From assembly GCA_003254925.1 (NCBI GenBank), contig QANZ01053758.1, positions 11,465 through 75,464 of the forward strand: 64,000 nt of DNA, written 5' to 3'. Each line of letters begins with the position of its first letter. Positions within the stretch are counted from its first letter, which is position 1. The notes under the pieces were generated by a model. It was not told the DNA's origin, ran no database searches, and saw only the letters and a program-made list of their open reading frames with translations. The position numbers and the translations under genes were made by a program. This document shows positions 1 to 12,640 of this stretch, in pieces. This DNA is from Chamaecrista fasciculata (taxonomy: Eukaryota; Streptophyta; Magnoliopsida; Fabales; Fabaceae).

Positions 1-306
1 GGACACGAATTAGGGTTAATTCGTGAGTCACTTCGGTGACACAATTTAAGACATAGTTGAATGTCTTAGGACATCAAATCTTGTCTTAGATAAATATCTA
101 CGTTTGTGACATTTAAATTTGTTGGACAAATTTAAAAATATATTAATTGTTAAATAGTTTACAATTAAATTCTTATTTAAAATATTAGGGAATAATAAAT
201 TAAATAGATTTCCTAAAAGTTAGGAGATTATTGATTTATTAAATTCACTAATATTTGGGATAACAAGATAATGGGGGTGACGCCTCTTTTGGTCTTATTT
301 AATTAA

Positions 307-2719
307 GGGTAAATTGCAATTTAGTACCCTGTGGTTAGGGGCGGTTCCCCTTTGGTACCCTGAAAGAAAAATTTTTGCATTGTGGTACCCCGTGGTTTGC
401 TCCGTTAGCGATTTGGTCCCTGAGGTTTTTTTTCTGTTAGAATTTAACGGCAAATGTACGTTAAAATGTCAAAAATCTCCCGACAAGTCTTCTCTTATGC
501 GTTTAAGTCCTTTCCCTTTACTAAAAGGGATCAAAACATAAAGAATAAATTATAAAAGGGTCTTTAGAATTCTAATATTATAGAATTTTCTCCTTTTCAC
601 AAGATTTCTTTTGAATAGGTCCTGATTTAATTACACTTTAATCCCAAAAGTTTATGATCTTTATCAAAATAGTCCTTAGAACCTCAAAAGACAAATGAGC
701 ATCTATGATTTAGTTCCAAATCCTCAAAATAAAATTGTAAAATATTTCAAAACTCGTTCAAATGTTCCAATTTAGTCCTTAAAAATATTAAAAACCCTAA
801 ACCCTAAACCTTAAAACCCCAACCCTAAAAAAAAGTCTAAGTTCAACAATCAGGTCTTTGACTCATTTTTATTCTATTATTCTCAATTCTCCCTTTTTTT
901 CATCATCTTCATTCATTTTAGTCCCAAATCCTCAAAATAAAATTGTAAAGTGTCCTAAAACTCTTTCAAACATTTCAATTTAGTCCTTAAAATTATTAAA
1001 AACCTTAAATCCTAAACCCTAAACCCCTAAAACTTATTGTTTTTAATCTTAATCTTCATCTTCCCAATTTAACATAAGTTCCTAATTTTATTTTAATAAT
1101 AAACCCCCTAATTTTTTATCTTTTAATCATCTTCTTCATTTTCATCTTCATCTTCATATTCATCATCTTCATCGATTCATTTCATCTTCACTCCTAAAAC
1201 CTAAAAAAAAATTCAGGGACTAAATCGATTCCTCCCCTCTTCTTCATATTCAACCCTCAACTTCATCAATTCATCATCTTCATCCTCCACCGCCGACCAA
1301 TCATCTTCATCTATCGCCATTGACGTCGAAGACCAATCCAGATCTGGATTCTAAGACAATCAAAAGGGACCAAGAAGAACGAATCACAAGTAGAACAACA
1401 AAAACAAAATCAAATCCAAACAACTTCATCCAAAGCGAAAACGAAATCAAATCCAAGCAATTTCTAGAACAATCTCTCTCTCTCTCTCTCGCCGGAATCC
1501 GAAAACGAAATCAAATCAAGCAACTTCATCGAAATCAAATCAAAAATGAAATCGAATCCAAGATTAAGTGACAAAAACAAAATCGAAGCGAGCCAAAACG
1601 AAATCGAAATAGAAATCAAAAATGTTCGCCGTCACGAATGACCTTCGCCAGAAACTGAACGACCTTCTTGTGACAGAGGATGAAGGTGAACTGTTGGCGG
1701 CGGCGATGTCAAGCGGCGGCGATGAAGGTTCTGCAAAGGAAAGAGATGGAAGGTTATGCAGAGGAAAGAGATGAAGGTTATGCGGCGATGAAGCTTCGTA
1801 TTAGGAGTTTTTTTTTTCTTTTTTTCTTTTGTTTATTTGATGAAGGTTTAAAGGAGAGAGGGAAATCAGTCAAAAAAAAAAAAGAGAGAGGGAAAGATTG
1901 ATGATGTGTTTGGAAGACTTAAGGGGTTTAAGGTTTTTTAGAATTTTTAGAGTTTATTTTTAATTTTTGGATGAAGGTTTAGAGGGAGAGAAAAATGATG
2001 ATGATGTGTAAAAAAATTGTAATGTGTAATTTTTATAGGGTTTAGAGTTTAGAGTTTAGGGGTTTAGGGGTTTGGAGTTTTAGGGTTTAGGGTTTTTAAT
2101 ATTTTTAAGGACTAAATTGGAATGTTTTGAAGAGTTTTGGGATACTTTACAATTTTATTTTGAGGATTTGAGATTAAAATGAATGAAGATGATGAAAAAG
2201 AATGGGGAATTGAGAATATTGGAATAAAAATGGGTCAAAGACCTAATTGTTGCACTTAGACTTTTTTTAGGGTTTAGGATTTAGGGTTTGGGGTTTTAAG
2301 GTTTAGGGTTTAGGGTTTTTAATATTTTTAAGGACTAAATTGAAATGTTTGAAAGAGTTTTGGGACACTTTACGATTTTATTTTGAGGATTTGGGACTAA
2401 AATGAATGAAAATGATGAAAAAGAGGTGGAATTGAGAAAAATCTATAACATTAGAATTCTAAAGACCCTTTTATAATTAATTCTTTATGTTTTGATCCCT
2501 TTTAGTAAAGGGAAAGGACTTAAACGCATAAGAGAAGACTTTTTGGGAGATTTTTGGCATTTTAACGTACATTTGCCGTTAAATCCTAACAGAAAAAAAC
2601 CTCAGGGGACCAAATCGCTAACGGAGCAAACCACAGGGTACCACAATGCAAAAAATTTTCTTTCAGGGTACCAAAGGGGAACCGCCCCTAACCACAGGGT
2701 ACCAAATTGCAATTTACCC
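307..2719. mobile_element. Mutator-like non-autonomous foldback element, 2.4 kb, with exact 9-bp target duplication
   Basis: The terminal inverted repeats start GGGTAAATTGCAATTT and are about 285 bp each (307 to ~592 and ~2434 to 2719). The element is flanked by the exact 9-bp direct repeat TTTAATTAA (298-306 and 2720-2728), the target duplication length of the Mutator superfamily. The inner part is itself partly palindromic: an AT-rich segment with telomere-like CCCTAAA runs occurs near 785-1030 and again inverted near 2030-2440. The centre (about 1250-1800) is less AT-rich, with GGCGGCG-type runs, and may be captured host DNA, but I do not recognise a protein. No transposase is present. It interrupts an LTR, so it is younger than that LTR. 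Confidence 0.88.
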
Positions 2720-2754
2720 TTTAATTAATGAAAAATGTTTTGTTAATTAAATAA

Positions 2755-3005
2755 AGATAACAAGATTTGAATTTGAATTCAAGATATGATTTTGATTTCA
2801 AGATTCAAGTTTGAATTAAAGATATTAGGGTAATATTTTAATTCAATATTATTAGGGAATTTGAATTCAAGATTCAAATTTGAATTAAAGATATTAGGGT
2901 AATATTTTAATTCAATAATGAATTTTAATTCAAGGATTATCTTTTTGAAAAGATTCAGGATTTGAATTAAAGATATTAAAGTAATATTTTAATTCAATAA
3001 TCTTA
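2755..3005. repeat. Internal direct repeats of the Copia LTR
   Basis: The block GATTTGAATTCAAGATTC followed by GAATTAAAGATATTAGGGTA and TTTTAATTCAAT recurs about three times with small changes (near 2766-2860, 2868-2930 and 2950-3005). It is internal to the LTR and non-coding. Confidence 0.6.
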
Positions 3006-4010
3006 AAAGATAACAAGTAGGATATAACTACCTAAAGAGTTTGGGTTGTTATGGAATTCCCTTTTGAGGATGGCACATATATCATGGCTTGGGGTGCAAG
3101 ATTTGATCTTGCATTTTAAATTATAATATATGAACAAATCGATTTTAATTAAAATTATTAAGGTAATATTTTAATTGTAAATTTAAATCCTCATGACTCA
3201 TTCCAACCAATAGGATTTGAGGAATCAAGATTTGGTTTCAAGATTTGATCTTGTAGGCCAAGATTTCGATTTGCCCTTAGGTTTTTGAATTATAATATTA
3301 GTGTAATATTATAAACCAAAGATATTGGGAATCCTTATCCAAGATTTAAGGGATTCACTAAATGGTTTAGTGAAACCCAAACTCTAGGAATGAGAAGCTA
3401 TATAAGCACAACTATAGGGAGCAAGTTGACTAATGGTTATTTTGTGAGACAAAATCGCCAAGTTCATTCTCTAGAGAGAGAAGAAAGTCGCCTACCTAGT
3501 TTTAGAGAGAGAAAGTCAAGTTCTTCTCTTAGAGCGAGAATTTCGACCCAAACCCTAAAACACTTGGTTTTGTGTGTTTGTTTTTGCGCCACTCTTGGGA
3601 ATTCAAGAAAAAGTTCTTGAATTTCCCACTTTTGTTTTGAAGATTCAAGAAGTGTTCTCAAGTCTTACCGTTTGTTCTTGAGTGTTCAAGAACTGTTCTT
3701 GAACATTCAAGACTCGTAGATAAAGTTCCCGTTTTCACTTGGGAAGAAGTGAAGGAGGCTAGCACCTGGGCATCTGCCAAACTGCTCGTGTGGATTACCG
3801 GCAGAGGAAGATCGAACACTTGGAGTGGACTTCTCAATTCGCAAGTTCATCCGCACCGATTGAAATTTGGTAAATCTCTTTCTTTAACTAATATAAATGT
3901 TCTTTAACTAATATAAATGTAGATAGTGGATCCTGGAAGGAATCATAGGGAAGCCAAAAATTTTAATTTACCATGTTTTTCCGCTGCACCGACCCTATGA
4001 TTTCCCAACA

Positions 4011-5903
4011 ATTTTTCATCTATATAATATCTTATTTCATCGACACCACACCTTGCAGAATTGCCCTGTTGTGACTGGTCCATTTTTCTTGATTTGAAAA
4101 AATACTTCAACTAAAAAATAACAATAAGTATCATCAGTGTAAGGTAATTAAATTATGAATTACTTAATATGTGACGAATAAAACATACCTTGATGTATTG
4201 AGATCTACTTTGATCGGCATAGTAATACTACATGTTATGTAAATTTGTGCAAGTTATCGATTTAAATATAATTAACCGGGTCGTATTTAATTTGTTAAAT
4301 TGCACAAATTATGTCGTATGAAAAGTGTTATATCAAAGAAGCTAATTATGCCATATCAAATGATTTTGCAGTTAATAAGACAAACCTATTGCAAGTTTCA
4401 TTTCAGTTGCAGACAAAATGTTGCATTGTTATCGTCTACTGTAATGGGCATACTAATACTCTGTGTTAAAATAACTAACCTGTATCGAGAAGAAAAATCT
4501 CAAAACTCAAATTGAATTGAGACACCTTCACTATTTCAATCTGATATGTAGGTGAAACTTGGTGTATTATGAGCTCAAGTCCAGGCTACATATGAATTAA
4601 ACCTTTGCAAAAATTAAGACATATGTTTAGAGTTGGGACATAAAACTAATTAGCCAAACCCCATTGATTGCTCATTTGCCGCGGAACCCCTAATACATCT
4701 TAGTTGTAATGTAATGGCATATTTATAAATAATTGAACATATTCCATATTTACATTAGTTTGATATTGAATGCACTTTACTATGACGAAATATGATATTG
4801 CCCAATCAGATATCCTTTATAATAATTCCACTTAATATCAATTTCTAATAAAACTATATATTGTGTTATGACTTAAAATATTGTTGAGTTATATATTTAT
4901 AAGCATTTTTTTCATAAACTTTTATTGTCAGGTTGCTATTGATAGCAGTGAAAAGCCTCTTGTGCACAAACTTCCTATCTTATATATAATTTTAATTCAA
5001 GCAACATTGTACTAAATATAAAAAAATTGTAGGTCAAAGTGCGAATTTGGTCCTGTAACTTTGCTCCAGGTTCCAAGTTAGTCCTATATCTTTTTTTTGT
5101 CTCGAATTTGATTCAGTATCTTTGCTCTAGTTTCTAAGTTAGTCCTATATCTTTTTTTGTCTCAGTTTCGGTTCCGTATGTTTTGAAAACCTCCCACAGT
5201 TAGTCCTCGGTCCATTTTAAATTACTATATAGTCTTGAAAAATTCAAGTCTCTTTCACTTTAGTCCCTGACTATCAAAATAAAAATGAAATAGCATCCCT
5301 GAAGATTCTCAAACCTTACATCTTGGTCCCTACTCCAAGAATTCTTAATGAAATGGAATAGAAATGCAAAGACAACACAAACTAAAGTAAATGACAGAGG
5401 AACCAAAACTGAAAACGCAGAAAATTTAAAACCCACCAGAAAATTCCCCAAACTCGTCGGAAAACGTACGAAAACTGCCAAGAAACTCAGGAACTCATCC
5501 AAAAACCTCAATCCTCATGAAATATTGCCCTCAAATGCTTTAAGAAAGAATTTTTGAAAATCCAAACTTTTGAGGTGGGAGGTAATAAGAAAAAGTTTAA
5601 ATTAGGCATTGGAATCCAGTACTATTTCTAAATTATCAAAAGTACCTAATTAACAAATATATGTAGGAAAAAAATTACGCCCTATATTTGACGCAAAGAA
5701 CAACTTATTATAAGTTGCAGGTTATAAGTTGTTCTTAAAGATAAATAACTTATTATTTATCTTTAAATTAACTTATTATTTATAAATTTAAATTAACTTA
5801 ATATTTATCTTTTAATTGTCCTACAACATCGATGCACTTAATTATTTAGGGACCGTTAAACAATTAGGTTCTTTTTATTACTTCTATAGTTTTTACAAAT
5901 CAA
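4011..5903. other. Intergenic AT-rich stretch without a recognisable gene
   Basis: No reading frame here has recognisable protein similarity. The only structure is a degenerate transposon-end-like block near 5040-5210 with repeated TTGGTCCTGTA/TTAGTCCTATATC phrases. This resembles the ends of the foldback elements elsewhere in the window, but I could not find a matching inverted end. Confidence 0.5.
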
Positions 5904-5931
5904 CTAGCTTATGACCCGTGCGATGCACGAG
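5904..5931 (-). other. Helitron 3' terminus: hairpin plus CTAG
   Basis: The plus strand reads CTAG (5904-5907), a 7-nt spacer, CCCGTGC (5915-5921), GAT, GCACGAG (5925-5931). On the minus strand this is a stem-loop a few bases before a terminal CTAG, with insertion between A and T. This is the textbook arrangement of a Helitron 3' end. Confidence 0.6.
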
Positions 5932-6860
5932 AGTTTGATTTTCAGCTTCTACTTTAGTTGGTTGCTCTATAGTCTGGATTCAGGATTAAGACGACTGGAG
6001 TTTGATTTTTAGCTTCTACTTTAGATATGTTAATGTTCTAAATTTATTAATAAGTATATTGTTCAATAAGGTTTCTTTGTCTAATCGTATAAAATGAGAT
6101 CCAAAACTACATTTCAAGAACGTAACGTTATGTAGCATTTTTTTTAATGTTCACATATATCTTGATGTGTTTTTGCCTTCTAACAAAGTTTAATTGTTGG
6201 GCTGAGTAACATCAACTTCGCATCTACCAAAATATGTAACGGAGCAATAAGGTATGTATATATAGGTTTATTAAATTGTGATTTCAACATGAAAATGTTA
6301 TTGATCCAATATTTAATAAAATGTACGAATTCATGGACATAAATTGTTACAAAGCTGTGAACGTTATTTATCCATTGAAATAAAATACACTATAACCTTA
6401 TAAATGTATACATGCAATGGTTCTTCTAAGTCTGAAATATATCCAATATAGTGTTGAAGTTTGTAAATGTCACCATTACAATGTATAATGAGTATACATA
6501 TAACTCCTAATTATCGTTGAGAAACACCAGAATATCTTGCCTTGACTCACTCAATGGCAGATTATGCATGACTATCAAATACTCTGACTTTAACGGGTTC
6601 ATTATACTTCATATTGTCAATAAGTTCCTGCATGTCAGATATTAGAGAGTCAGCCTAGTATGTATGATATAATTAAAAATATTTGTGCGATTAATTTCTA
6701 TGTGAAAATATATTATGTTTTCGAAAAAACTCACCGCATGTACCATAGAAATTTACCCTAAAAAGTGTTCGAATGAAATATATTTTGAATTAGAAATTTG
6801 TTTTATATGAATTTTAAGTTCAAAAATTATCATATGAAATATTAATGGTGATAAAAATTT

Positions 6861-7236
6861 GGCAAAAGTACTAATTTCGTCCTCAAACTTTACACCAATT
6901 GTTAATTTCGTCTCTAATCCTTTTTTTAGGGTCAATTTTGTCCCCAATGTTTTATATTTTGGTCAATTTTATCGTTTGACTAACTTCTCTAAAAAATTTA
7001 ACGACTGACTGCATCATGTTTTTCAATCTGTGTTAAGATTTGAGTTTTTTTTCTATCAATTTATATTACATATCATTAGCTACGCAGACTTTGTCGTTAA
7101 TATTTGTCTAAAGTAAGAGCAAGTGTTAAAATTGATCAAAATGTGAAATATTGGGGACGAAATTGATTGCAAAGAAAGATTGAGGATGAAATTAACAGTT
7201 GATGTAAAGTTTGGGGAAGAAATTAGTGTTGTTGAC
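6861..7236. mobile_element. Small foldback MITE (about 375 bp), Mutator-like
   Basis: The ends share the inverted phrase ACTAATTTC.TCC.CAAACTTTACA, starting GGCAAAAG on the left. The flanks TAAAAATTT (6852-6860) and TAAAATTTA (7237-7245) look like a slightly decayed 9-bp target duplication. The interior (TTTTTTTCTATCAA, AGTAAGAGCAA) is shared with the element at 24992-25341, so the two belong to one family. It is non-coding. Confidence 0.6.
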
Positions 7237-7382
7237 TAAAATTTATTAAATTAGAGATATAAATTAAAATTAAATTTGATAAAGGATAATTCTTTGATAT
7301 TTGCATATAAAAAATTGAAACAAAACCAAATTTCTACTTTTGACAATGAAAAAAGCTAATTGTAATGAGCCATATTTGAAAA

Positions 7383-7492
7383 ATTGGACCGGCTGAACTG
7401 GGAATCATACAGTGCGACCACACACAAAACACCCTTGTCTAAGAACCGGTTAAAATTCGATGGCTAACTGGTTGAACCAGTCTTCTTAAATT
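7383..7492. mobile_element. Fragment related to the GGACCGG-rich hAT-like element at 47014-47850
   Basis: The segment carries TTGGACCGGCTGAACTGG and TAACTGGTTGAACCAGTC, phrases also found in the ends of the 47014-47850 element. Termini and target duplication could not be defined. Confidence 0.35.
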
Positions 7493-8999
7493 ATTATTAT
7501 TATTANTTATTGAAAATGAAGATTTTTTTCACAACACTTACACATAAGAGGACTATGTCATCAATTGCTTCTACTTTATTTTATTTTCTCCTTAATATTA
7601 TCAATATCAATATAAGCCTTAATAGAATGATCAAATAAATAATATTATATCAGCCATAATTTTTTGTCTTCTGTTTTCCTCTTAATTTGTCTGCAAAACC
7701 TTAATCTCAGGATTGACTTCGACACCAAATGTGAAGATAGAGGAAAACTCTTTTCTTCTTTCCAATCACTACATTAGGCTTCATTACAACTTTTTTTTTT
7801 ATATATATCTAAATTGGCATTTTGCAACGGATTATTGACTTCTAGTGTTTTTTGAAACATTATGCTAATCCTTGAATTATGCATAGAAGTATTGTAATAA
7901 AGAATTATCTATGGAATAACAAAGCCCGTAATATCGATTTCGACAGAATGAAAAAATAAACTCATAGATGATTTAAACTGGTGACTGTCTATATGAAACA
8001 TAAGGATATAATTGTAGAATTTTGTAAAAAATTTCGACATTAATGCGTGAATACGTTTCTGAAAGTCCATAGAAAAAACTACCATGTTTGAATAATCTAC
8101 ACGTGTATTTGACGATCTCTTGTTGATATAAAATATAAAATATGCTAATTTCAATGTGTATAATAAAAGTCCAATTTCGGCCAAAAAAAAAAACAAAAGT
8201 CAAATTCTAATTATTTGTGGTTGCATGATGGACAATTGTTTTAAAAAGCAGTAAATACACACTAAAACACATTAATATTCCCTATAAAGAGAATTGCCTA
8301 TGAATTCAATTCTTCATCTCTCAGTTGCCGTGTGAAGTCATGATTGGAGCTTATTTCATTTCTAATTTATTGGCTTTCAACATGGGCAACAAAAGTCAAA
8401 GTCTGCTTATTTTCTATTTCATGATAGAAATTTGTGTTAAAAGCCAGTAAATGCACATTAAAAGTACCTTCCCTGTATAGATTTGTGGCAAATATAGAAA
8501 AATCATATTAGTCATAAATTAAAAATGATATTAGCATAATTAGTGATGTTATTTTAAAATGCATACCATATAACTATTAAGTAAAATGTAAAACCACATA
8601 TCAAGAACGAAAGACAGCAAGAATCAATCAATATGAGATTACCATATTAAAATATGGATACATATTTGCTAAGCATCTCAATTAAAATAGAAACAACGCT
8701 TATTAGTTATTGAAATTCCTCATATCATAATATGACAGGTGTCGATTACAAAACAGAAACCACAGAAAAATATGCTAAAAAAATGTTGTATTAACCATAA
8801 ATACATGTGCACATGATATTTCGCTGAATTTAAGATTAATACCAACCGAAGGATTTAGAATGTGGTTGGAAACCAAATATTTTTTTTTTTTATTGGTAAC
8901 AAAAAGATAGAGCATCTTCGGAAAGTAAATATTTGCTACAAAGTCTTCAATCAATATAATTCAGCGAATTTCGTCGAAAAAGTTGCCTTTTTTAGTACT

Positions 9000-10015
9000 A
9001 ATAAGCTTAAACGTTTTCGAATTATAAGAAGCCTATAGGTGTATATGGTTTATTAAATTGATTGATTTGAATATGCTGAATCATATTCTCCTATTTAAAT
9101 CTAATTAATTCTAATTGAAATGCTGAATTATATTCTACTAGTTAAGATATGGCTTAATTGATAATGCATATGTGGTTTAATAAAAAGGGTAAATTACAAA
9201 ATAGGGTCCTGTGATTTGGCCCTGTTTCAGATAGGGTACATGTGGTTTGAAAAGTTTCAAATTGGGGCCTGAGGTTAACTCTGTTTGCAAAATAGGGTCT
9301 AGGTGGTTTTGACCGTCAAAAAACTAACGGTGCACGTGATAATTTGCCTAACAATCTCAGGGTCTTTAGTTAAAATACTATTTTAAGACCCTAACTATTA
9401 ATTTTTTTGCGTTTAAATCCCTATTTCTTACGTCGTCATGTTAAAATACTATTTTTGCGTTGGTTAAAAATAGTTAGGGTCTTAAAATAGTATTTTAACT
9501 AAAGACCCTGAGATTGTTAGGCAAATTATCACGTGCACCGTTAGTTTTTTAACGGTCAAAACCACCTAGACCCTATTTTGCAAACGGAGTTAACCTCAGG
9601 CCCCAATTTGAAACTTTTCAAACCACATGTACCCTATCTGAAATAGGGCCAAACCACAGGACCCTATTTTGTAATTTACCCTAATAAAAATAGGACACGT
9701 GTTTAGAAATAAAAAAAAAATATCTTATCTGCAAGTTTGTGACTCCATATTTGAATAAAATCATTAAGATATAGTGATGGCCTCTATATTTTTAGACAAA
9801 TATTGATTGCATTTATTAATAAATAATTTTTTAATTGAATTGAATAGAATATGATTGAATTGAATTGAATTCTATTTCTAAAACGTTTCCGAATTTTAAT
9901 GAGCTTATGAATGTATATGGTTTATTACATTGATTGAATTGAATATGCGGAATTATATTATCCTATTTAAATTTAATGTTTTTGAATTGAAATGCTGACA
10001 CTTATATTCCAGTTA
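9000..10015. repeat. Diverged direct repeats, about 130 bp, flanking a foldback element
   Basis: The block at about 9003-9145 (GTATATGGTTTATTAAATTG, then GAATATGCTGAATCATATTC) recurs in the same orientation at about 9885-10015 (GTATATGGTTTATTACATTG, then GAATATGCGGAATTATATT). It probably reflects an old local duplication. The 9187-9681 element lies between the copies. Confidence 0.55.
9187..9681. mobile_element. Near-perfect foldback MULE-type MITE, 495 bp, exact 9-bp target duplication
   Basis: Arms 9187-9399 and 9469-9681 are 213 bp each. They are inverted copies without indels, and I count about four mismatches; the loop is 69 bp. The ends are GGGTAAATTACAAAATAGGG. Direct repeats TAATAAAAA at 9178-9186 and 9682-9690 match exactly. 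High arm identity suggests a recent insertion or recent arm homogenisation. The terminal GGGTAAATT is shared with the elements at 307 and 52333. There is no coding capacity. Confidence 0.92.
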
Positions 10016-10320
10016 TTTTCCGTATTAAAATTATGAGAGCATATATTTTTTATATATGTTAAGACCAATAATAGGCTAATGTACCAAATAAGACATAAGA
10101 AGAAATGATTTAACTAGAAGACCAAAAAATAATTTGTTAGGATTTTTCATTGACTGTGGAGCAAGAGTACACATTTATTTAAATCTATTAAAAAAGACAT
10201 CAAATTATAGCCGACTAACCAAGAACCAAACACTGCAACATGACTAAATATTATTCGTTCCAAATGAAATTGAAAGAGCTACAAAAGACATCAAATTAAT
10301 GCCAACCAATTTATTTGTCA

Positions 10321-11395
10321 CAAATCCTTCTCAGCCTTGATCTTCTTGAAAACGATTTTGGCATCGCCAGGCGAATTGTCAATGGAAGGATACGCACGAT
10401 CTTCTACGTATGACCTTTTATTATCATAGGAAGTTTCAGACCCATCTTCAGAAGTGAGATCTTCAAAAAGAATAGTTTTACCACTGACATCAAACACACC
10501 ATCCTTTAGGTTGTCAAGTGTCTTAAATATGTATTCAATCGAATATAATAATTTATCGATAATAAACAACAATTATACTTTTCATCATACCTTTTCATCA
10601 GAATCAACCAGATCATTGGCAGACTTTTCATCCTACATCAAAACATAGAATTTCAATAAAAAAAATAAACAACTGATTGAAAGTTTTAATATGAGTTCAG
10701 ATACTATTACAATGATACAATAGTGGAAGAGAAATTGCACAATTACAAACCTTTAAGGTAGCATGATAATAGTAGTACTGTTTACATATTAAGCATCTTT
10801 GATATCCAACAAAATTCTTCTATCTGACCCACTGTCATTATTCGTTACCATCATCGCAAAGATACCATAAAGTCGACCAATAACATCTACAAACACTAAA
10901 TTAAGTTCAAATATACATAAATAGTTGTACACATGCAATTATTGTTTATATAAAATTTAAAACCTATTAAACATTTAGAATCAGATGGTGATGCTTTAAT
11001 AGTACTCAAAGGAGTCAATTGTATCCCATAACGATCAATTGATCTGTCGTCCTCAGCTTCAGCCATTCGTGTATTGAATTGGATCACCACGACACCACCT
11101 TATAATCGTGAGTAATAGAACGAAATGACCCACCATTGGACCCAACACTAAACTGAGAAATGATATATACAACACCCTCCGTTATTGTGTTTTTAAATTT
11201 CTTCATGAATAGACTTTTGATGGACCCAACACCAAACTGAAAAAAATGTCAGTTCCATTGTGCTGTGTTATGTCATGAATTTCATATATATGATGGCTTA
11301 GGATCATTGTCGTAAGGTTGAAATGACCAAAGGCGAACTACACGGATCTTGATCTTGTAGGGGACGTCTGTCCGAATGGGGCCAATGCAACTGAC
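10321..11395 (-). pseudogene. Decayed RPA-like (DUF223, replication protein A 70 kDa subunit-type) gene
   Basis: On the minus strand, pieces of an OB-fold RPA-like protein appear in order in changing frames. KIKIRVVRLWSFQPYDNDPK lies near 11300-11355, ITEGVVYIISQFSVGSNGG near 11135-11190, VIQFNTRMAEAED near 11045-11095 and VDVIGRLYGIF near 10850-10890. An acidic C-terminal part (KTILFEDLTSEDGS) lies near 10430-10490, ending at 10321. Stops and frame changes separate the pieces, so even with introns I do not think an intact protein is made. RPA-like DUF223 genes are frequent cargo of plant Helitrons, which fits the Helitron 3' end at 5904. A host gene fragment is the alternative. Confidence 0.6.
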
Positions 11396-12154
11396 AATGT
11401 CAATAATTAGTCATGGCAACTATCGAGGGATGACTGAATTATGGACGCTCACAATAAGAATTGATGTGTGGACAAACGTCAATTCAAATCCTATATATAA
11501 TATTTTATAACACAATCATCGGCACATTACATTCAAATTGTATGAATGCAATAAAATCCATTCAATTGACCTACATCAAAAAATCTTCGTGGTTACAATC
11601 AGCGTTTACTTTTACACAACCATCAATTGTGATTAAAGATGCTGATGGGATGGTGAGTCAGCCATCATATGTCATATGATATGAAATTTTAATATTGGAT
11701 ACGTGTCTAATGCTCACAAACTCACACTAAAAAACCTTCGAAGGCATCGTCAAAAAACATTCTATAATTAATTTGTTGTAAATGGTACATCCGTAATTTT
11801 GTAGATCGACAATATGCATTTGAATGTAAAATGCACGCCTATTTCGCAATACATATTAAGACCATTTAATTTATTCCCTTATATAGTCTCACTATATGAT
11901 AAATGTCTGTTGATGGTGGATCCCAATTAATTTATTTCCTTGTGTAGCATCATTCATATGAAGTAATAAAATTAATTTATTTCCTTCTCTCATTATGTAG
12001 CCTCATTCGTACGTAGTAATAAATTGTATGTCACGTGTCATTTGAGAACATATCACCAATAACCTAATGTAGTGTAATTTGTATGTAGTAATAAATATTT
12101 TGCCAAATGGCATTGGAGAGGTTTGCACCAACCAGGACAAGTGGCAGCAATTGC

Positions 12155-12194
12155 TTCATGTAGTTAGCTTTTATAGATTATAATAGGTAATAGA
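12155..12194 (-). other. Candidate Helitron 5' terminus
   Basis: The minus strand begins A|TCTATTACC followed by TATTATAATCTATAAAAGC. It shares its layout with the second candidate ending at 15174. Helitrons start with TC after a host A. Confidence 0.4.
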
Positions 12195-12352
12195 TTCTCT
12201 TAAAAAAAACCTCAAAATCAATGTTAAGATACTAATAGCTTATTGTTTTATGCGGGAATCAAGAGTAAAAATGAAGGGAATTTAATCAATTTCAACGTTC
12301 AAAATGACCATTTTTGTAACATGACATAATTTGAATTATTCTATTAAGTAAT

Positions 12353-12640
12353 AGAGACTGAATTTCAGCCTTAAATAGGTTATAAATAATAAGAGATACA
12401 TCATGAGAAATAATTGGTGATTGATGACCATAAATATATATTCTATAATCACATAATTTCATCACATAAAATATCATTTAAAGAAATTAAAGAGGTTATA
12501 AATAGAGACTGAATTTCAGCATTAAATAGGTTATAAATAATAAGAGACACATGTCCAGCATAATTGGTGATTGATGACCATAAATATATATTCTTTAATC
12601 ACATAATTTCATCACATAATATATCATTTAAAGAGAATTA
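12353..12640. repeat. Tandem duplication, period 151 bp
   Basis: Copy 1 starts at 12353 and copy 2 at 12504, both with AGAGACTGAATTTCAGC. They stay similar through TTGGTGATTGATGACC and ATCACATAATTTCATCACAT to about 12640. It is non-coding. Confidence 0.8.

Larger units (their letters stand above)
1..4010 (+). mobile_element. Copia-type LTR (solo or 3' LTR), left end outside window, split by a foldback element
   Basis: The 3' boundary is read at the TTTCCCAACA end near 4001-4010, the usual ...CA end of an LTR whose partner end would be TGTTGGGAAA. Just inside it is a stretch typical of Copia LTR 3' ends (CATGTTTTTCCGCTGC, then an ACCGACCCTATGATT block). No tRNA primer-binding site follows 4010, so this is not a 5' LTR; it is either a solo LTR or the 3' LTR of an element lying to the left. 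The LTR is continuous across 1-306 and 2729-4010 once the inserted element at 307-2719 and one copy of its target duplication are removed. A CTATATAAGC TATA-like motif near 3398 may be the LTR promoter. Assignment to Copia rests on the LTR end only; no pol sequence is in the window. Confidence 0.6.

Noticed and set aside
785-1030. Telomere-like CCCTAAA repeats taken as a chromosome end
   Set aside because: Runs are short, interrupted, present in both orientations and confined to transposon interiors.
1320-1571. Open frame of 83 codons in the centre of the 307-2719 element
   Set aside because: Lys/Asn/Ser-rich low-complexity translation, no recognisable family, inside a non-autonomous transposon.
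10318-10572. Stand-alone 84-codon gene
   Set aside because: Its upstream neighbours on the same strand read as broken RPA-like pieces, so it is the end of that pseudogene.
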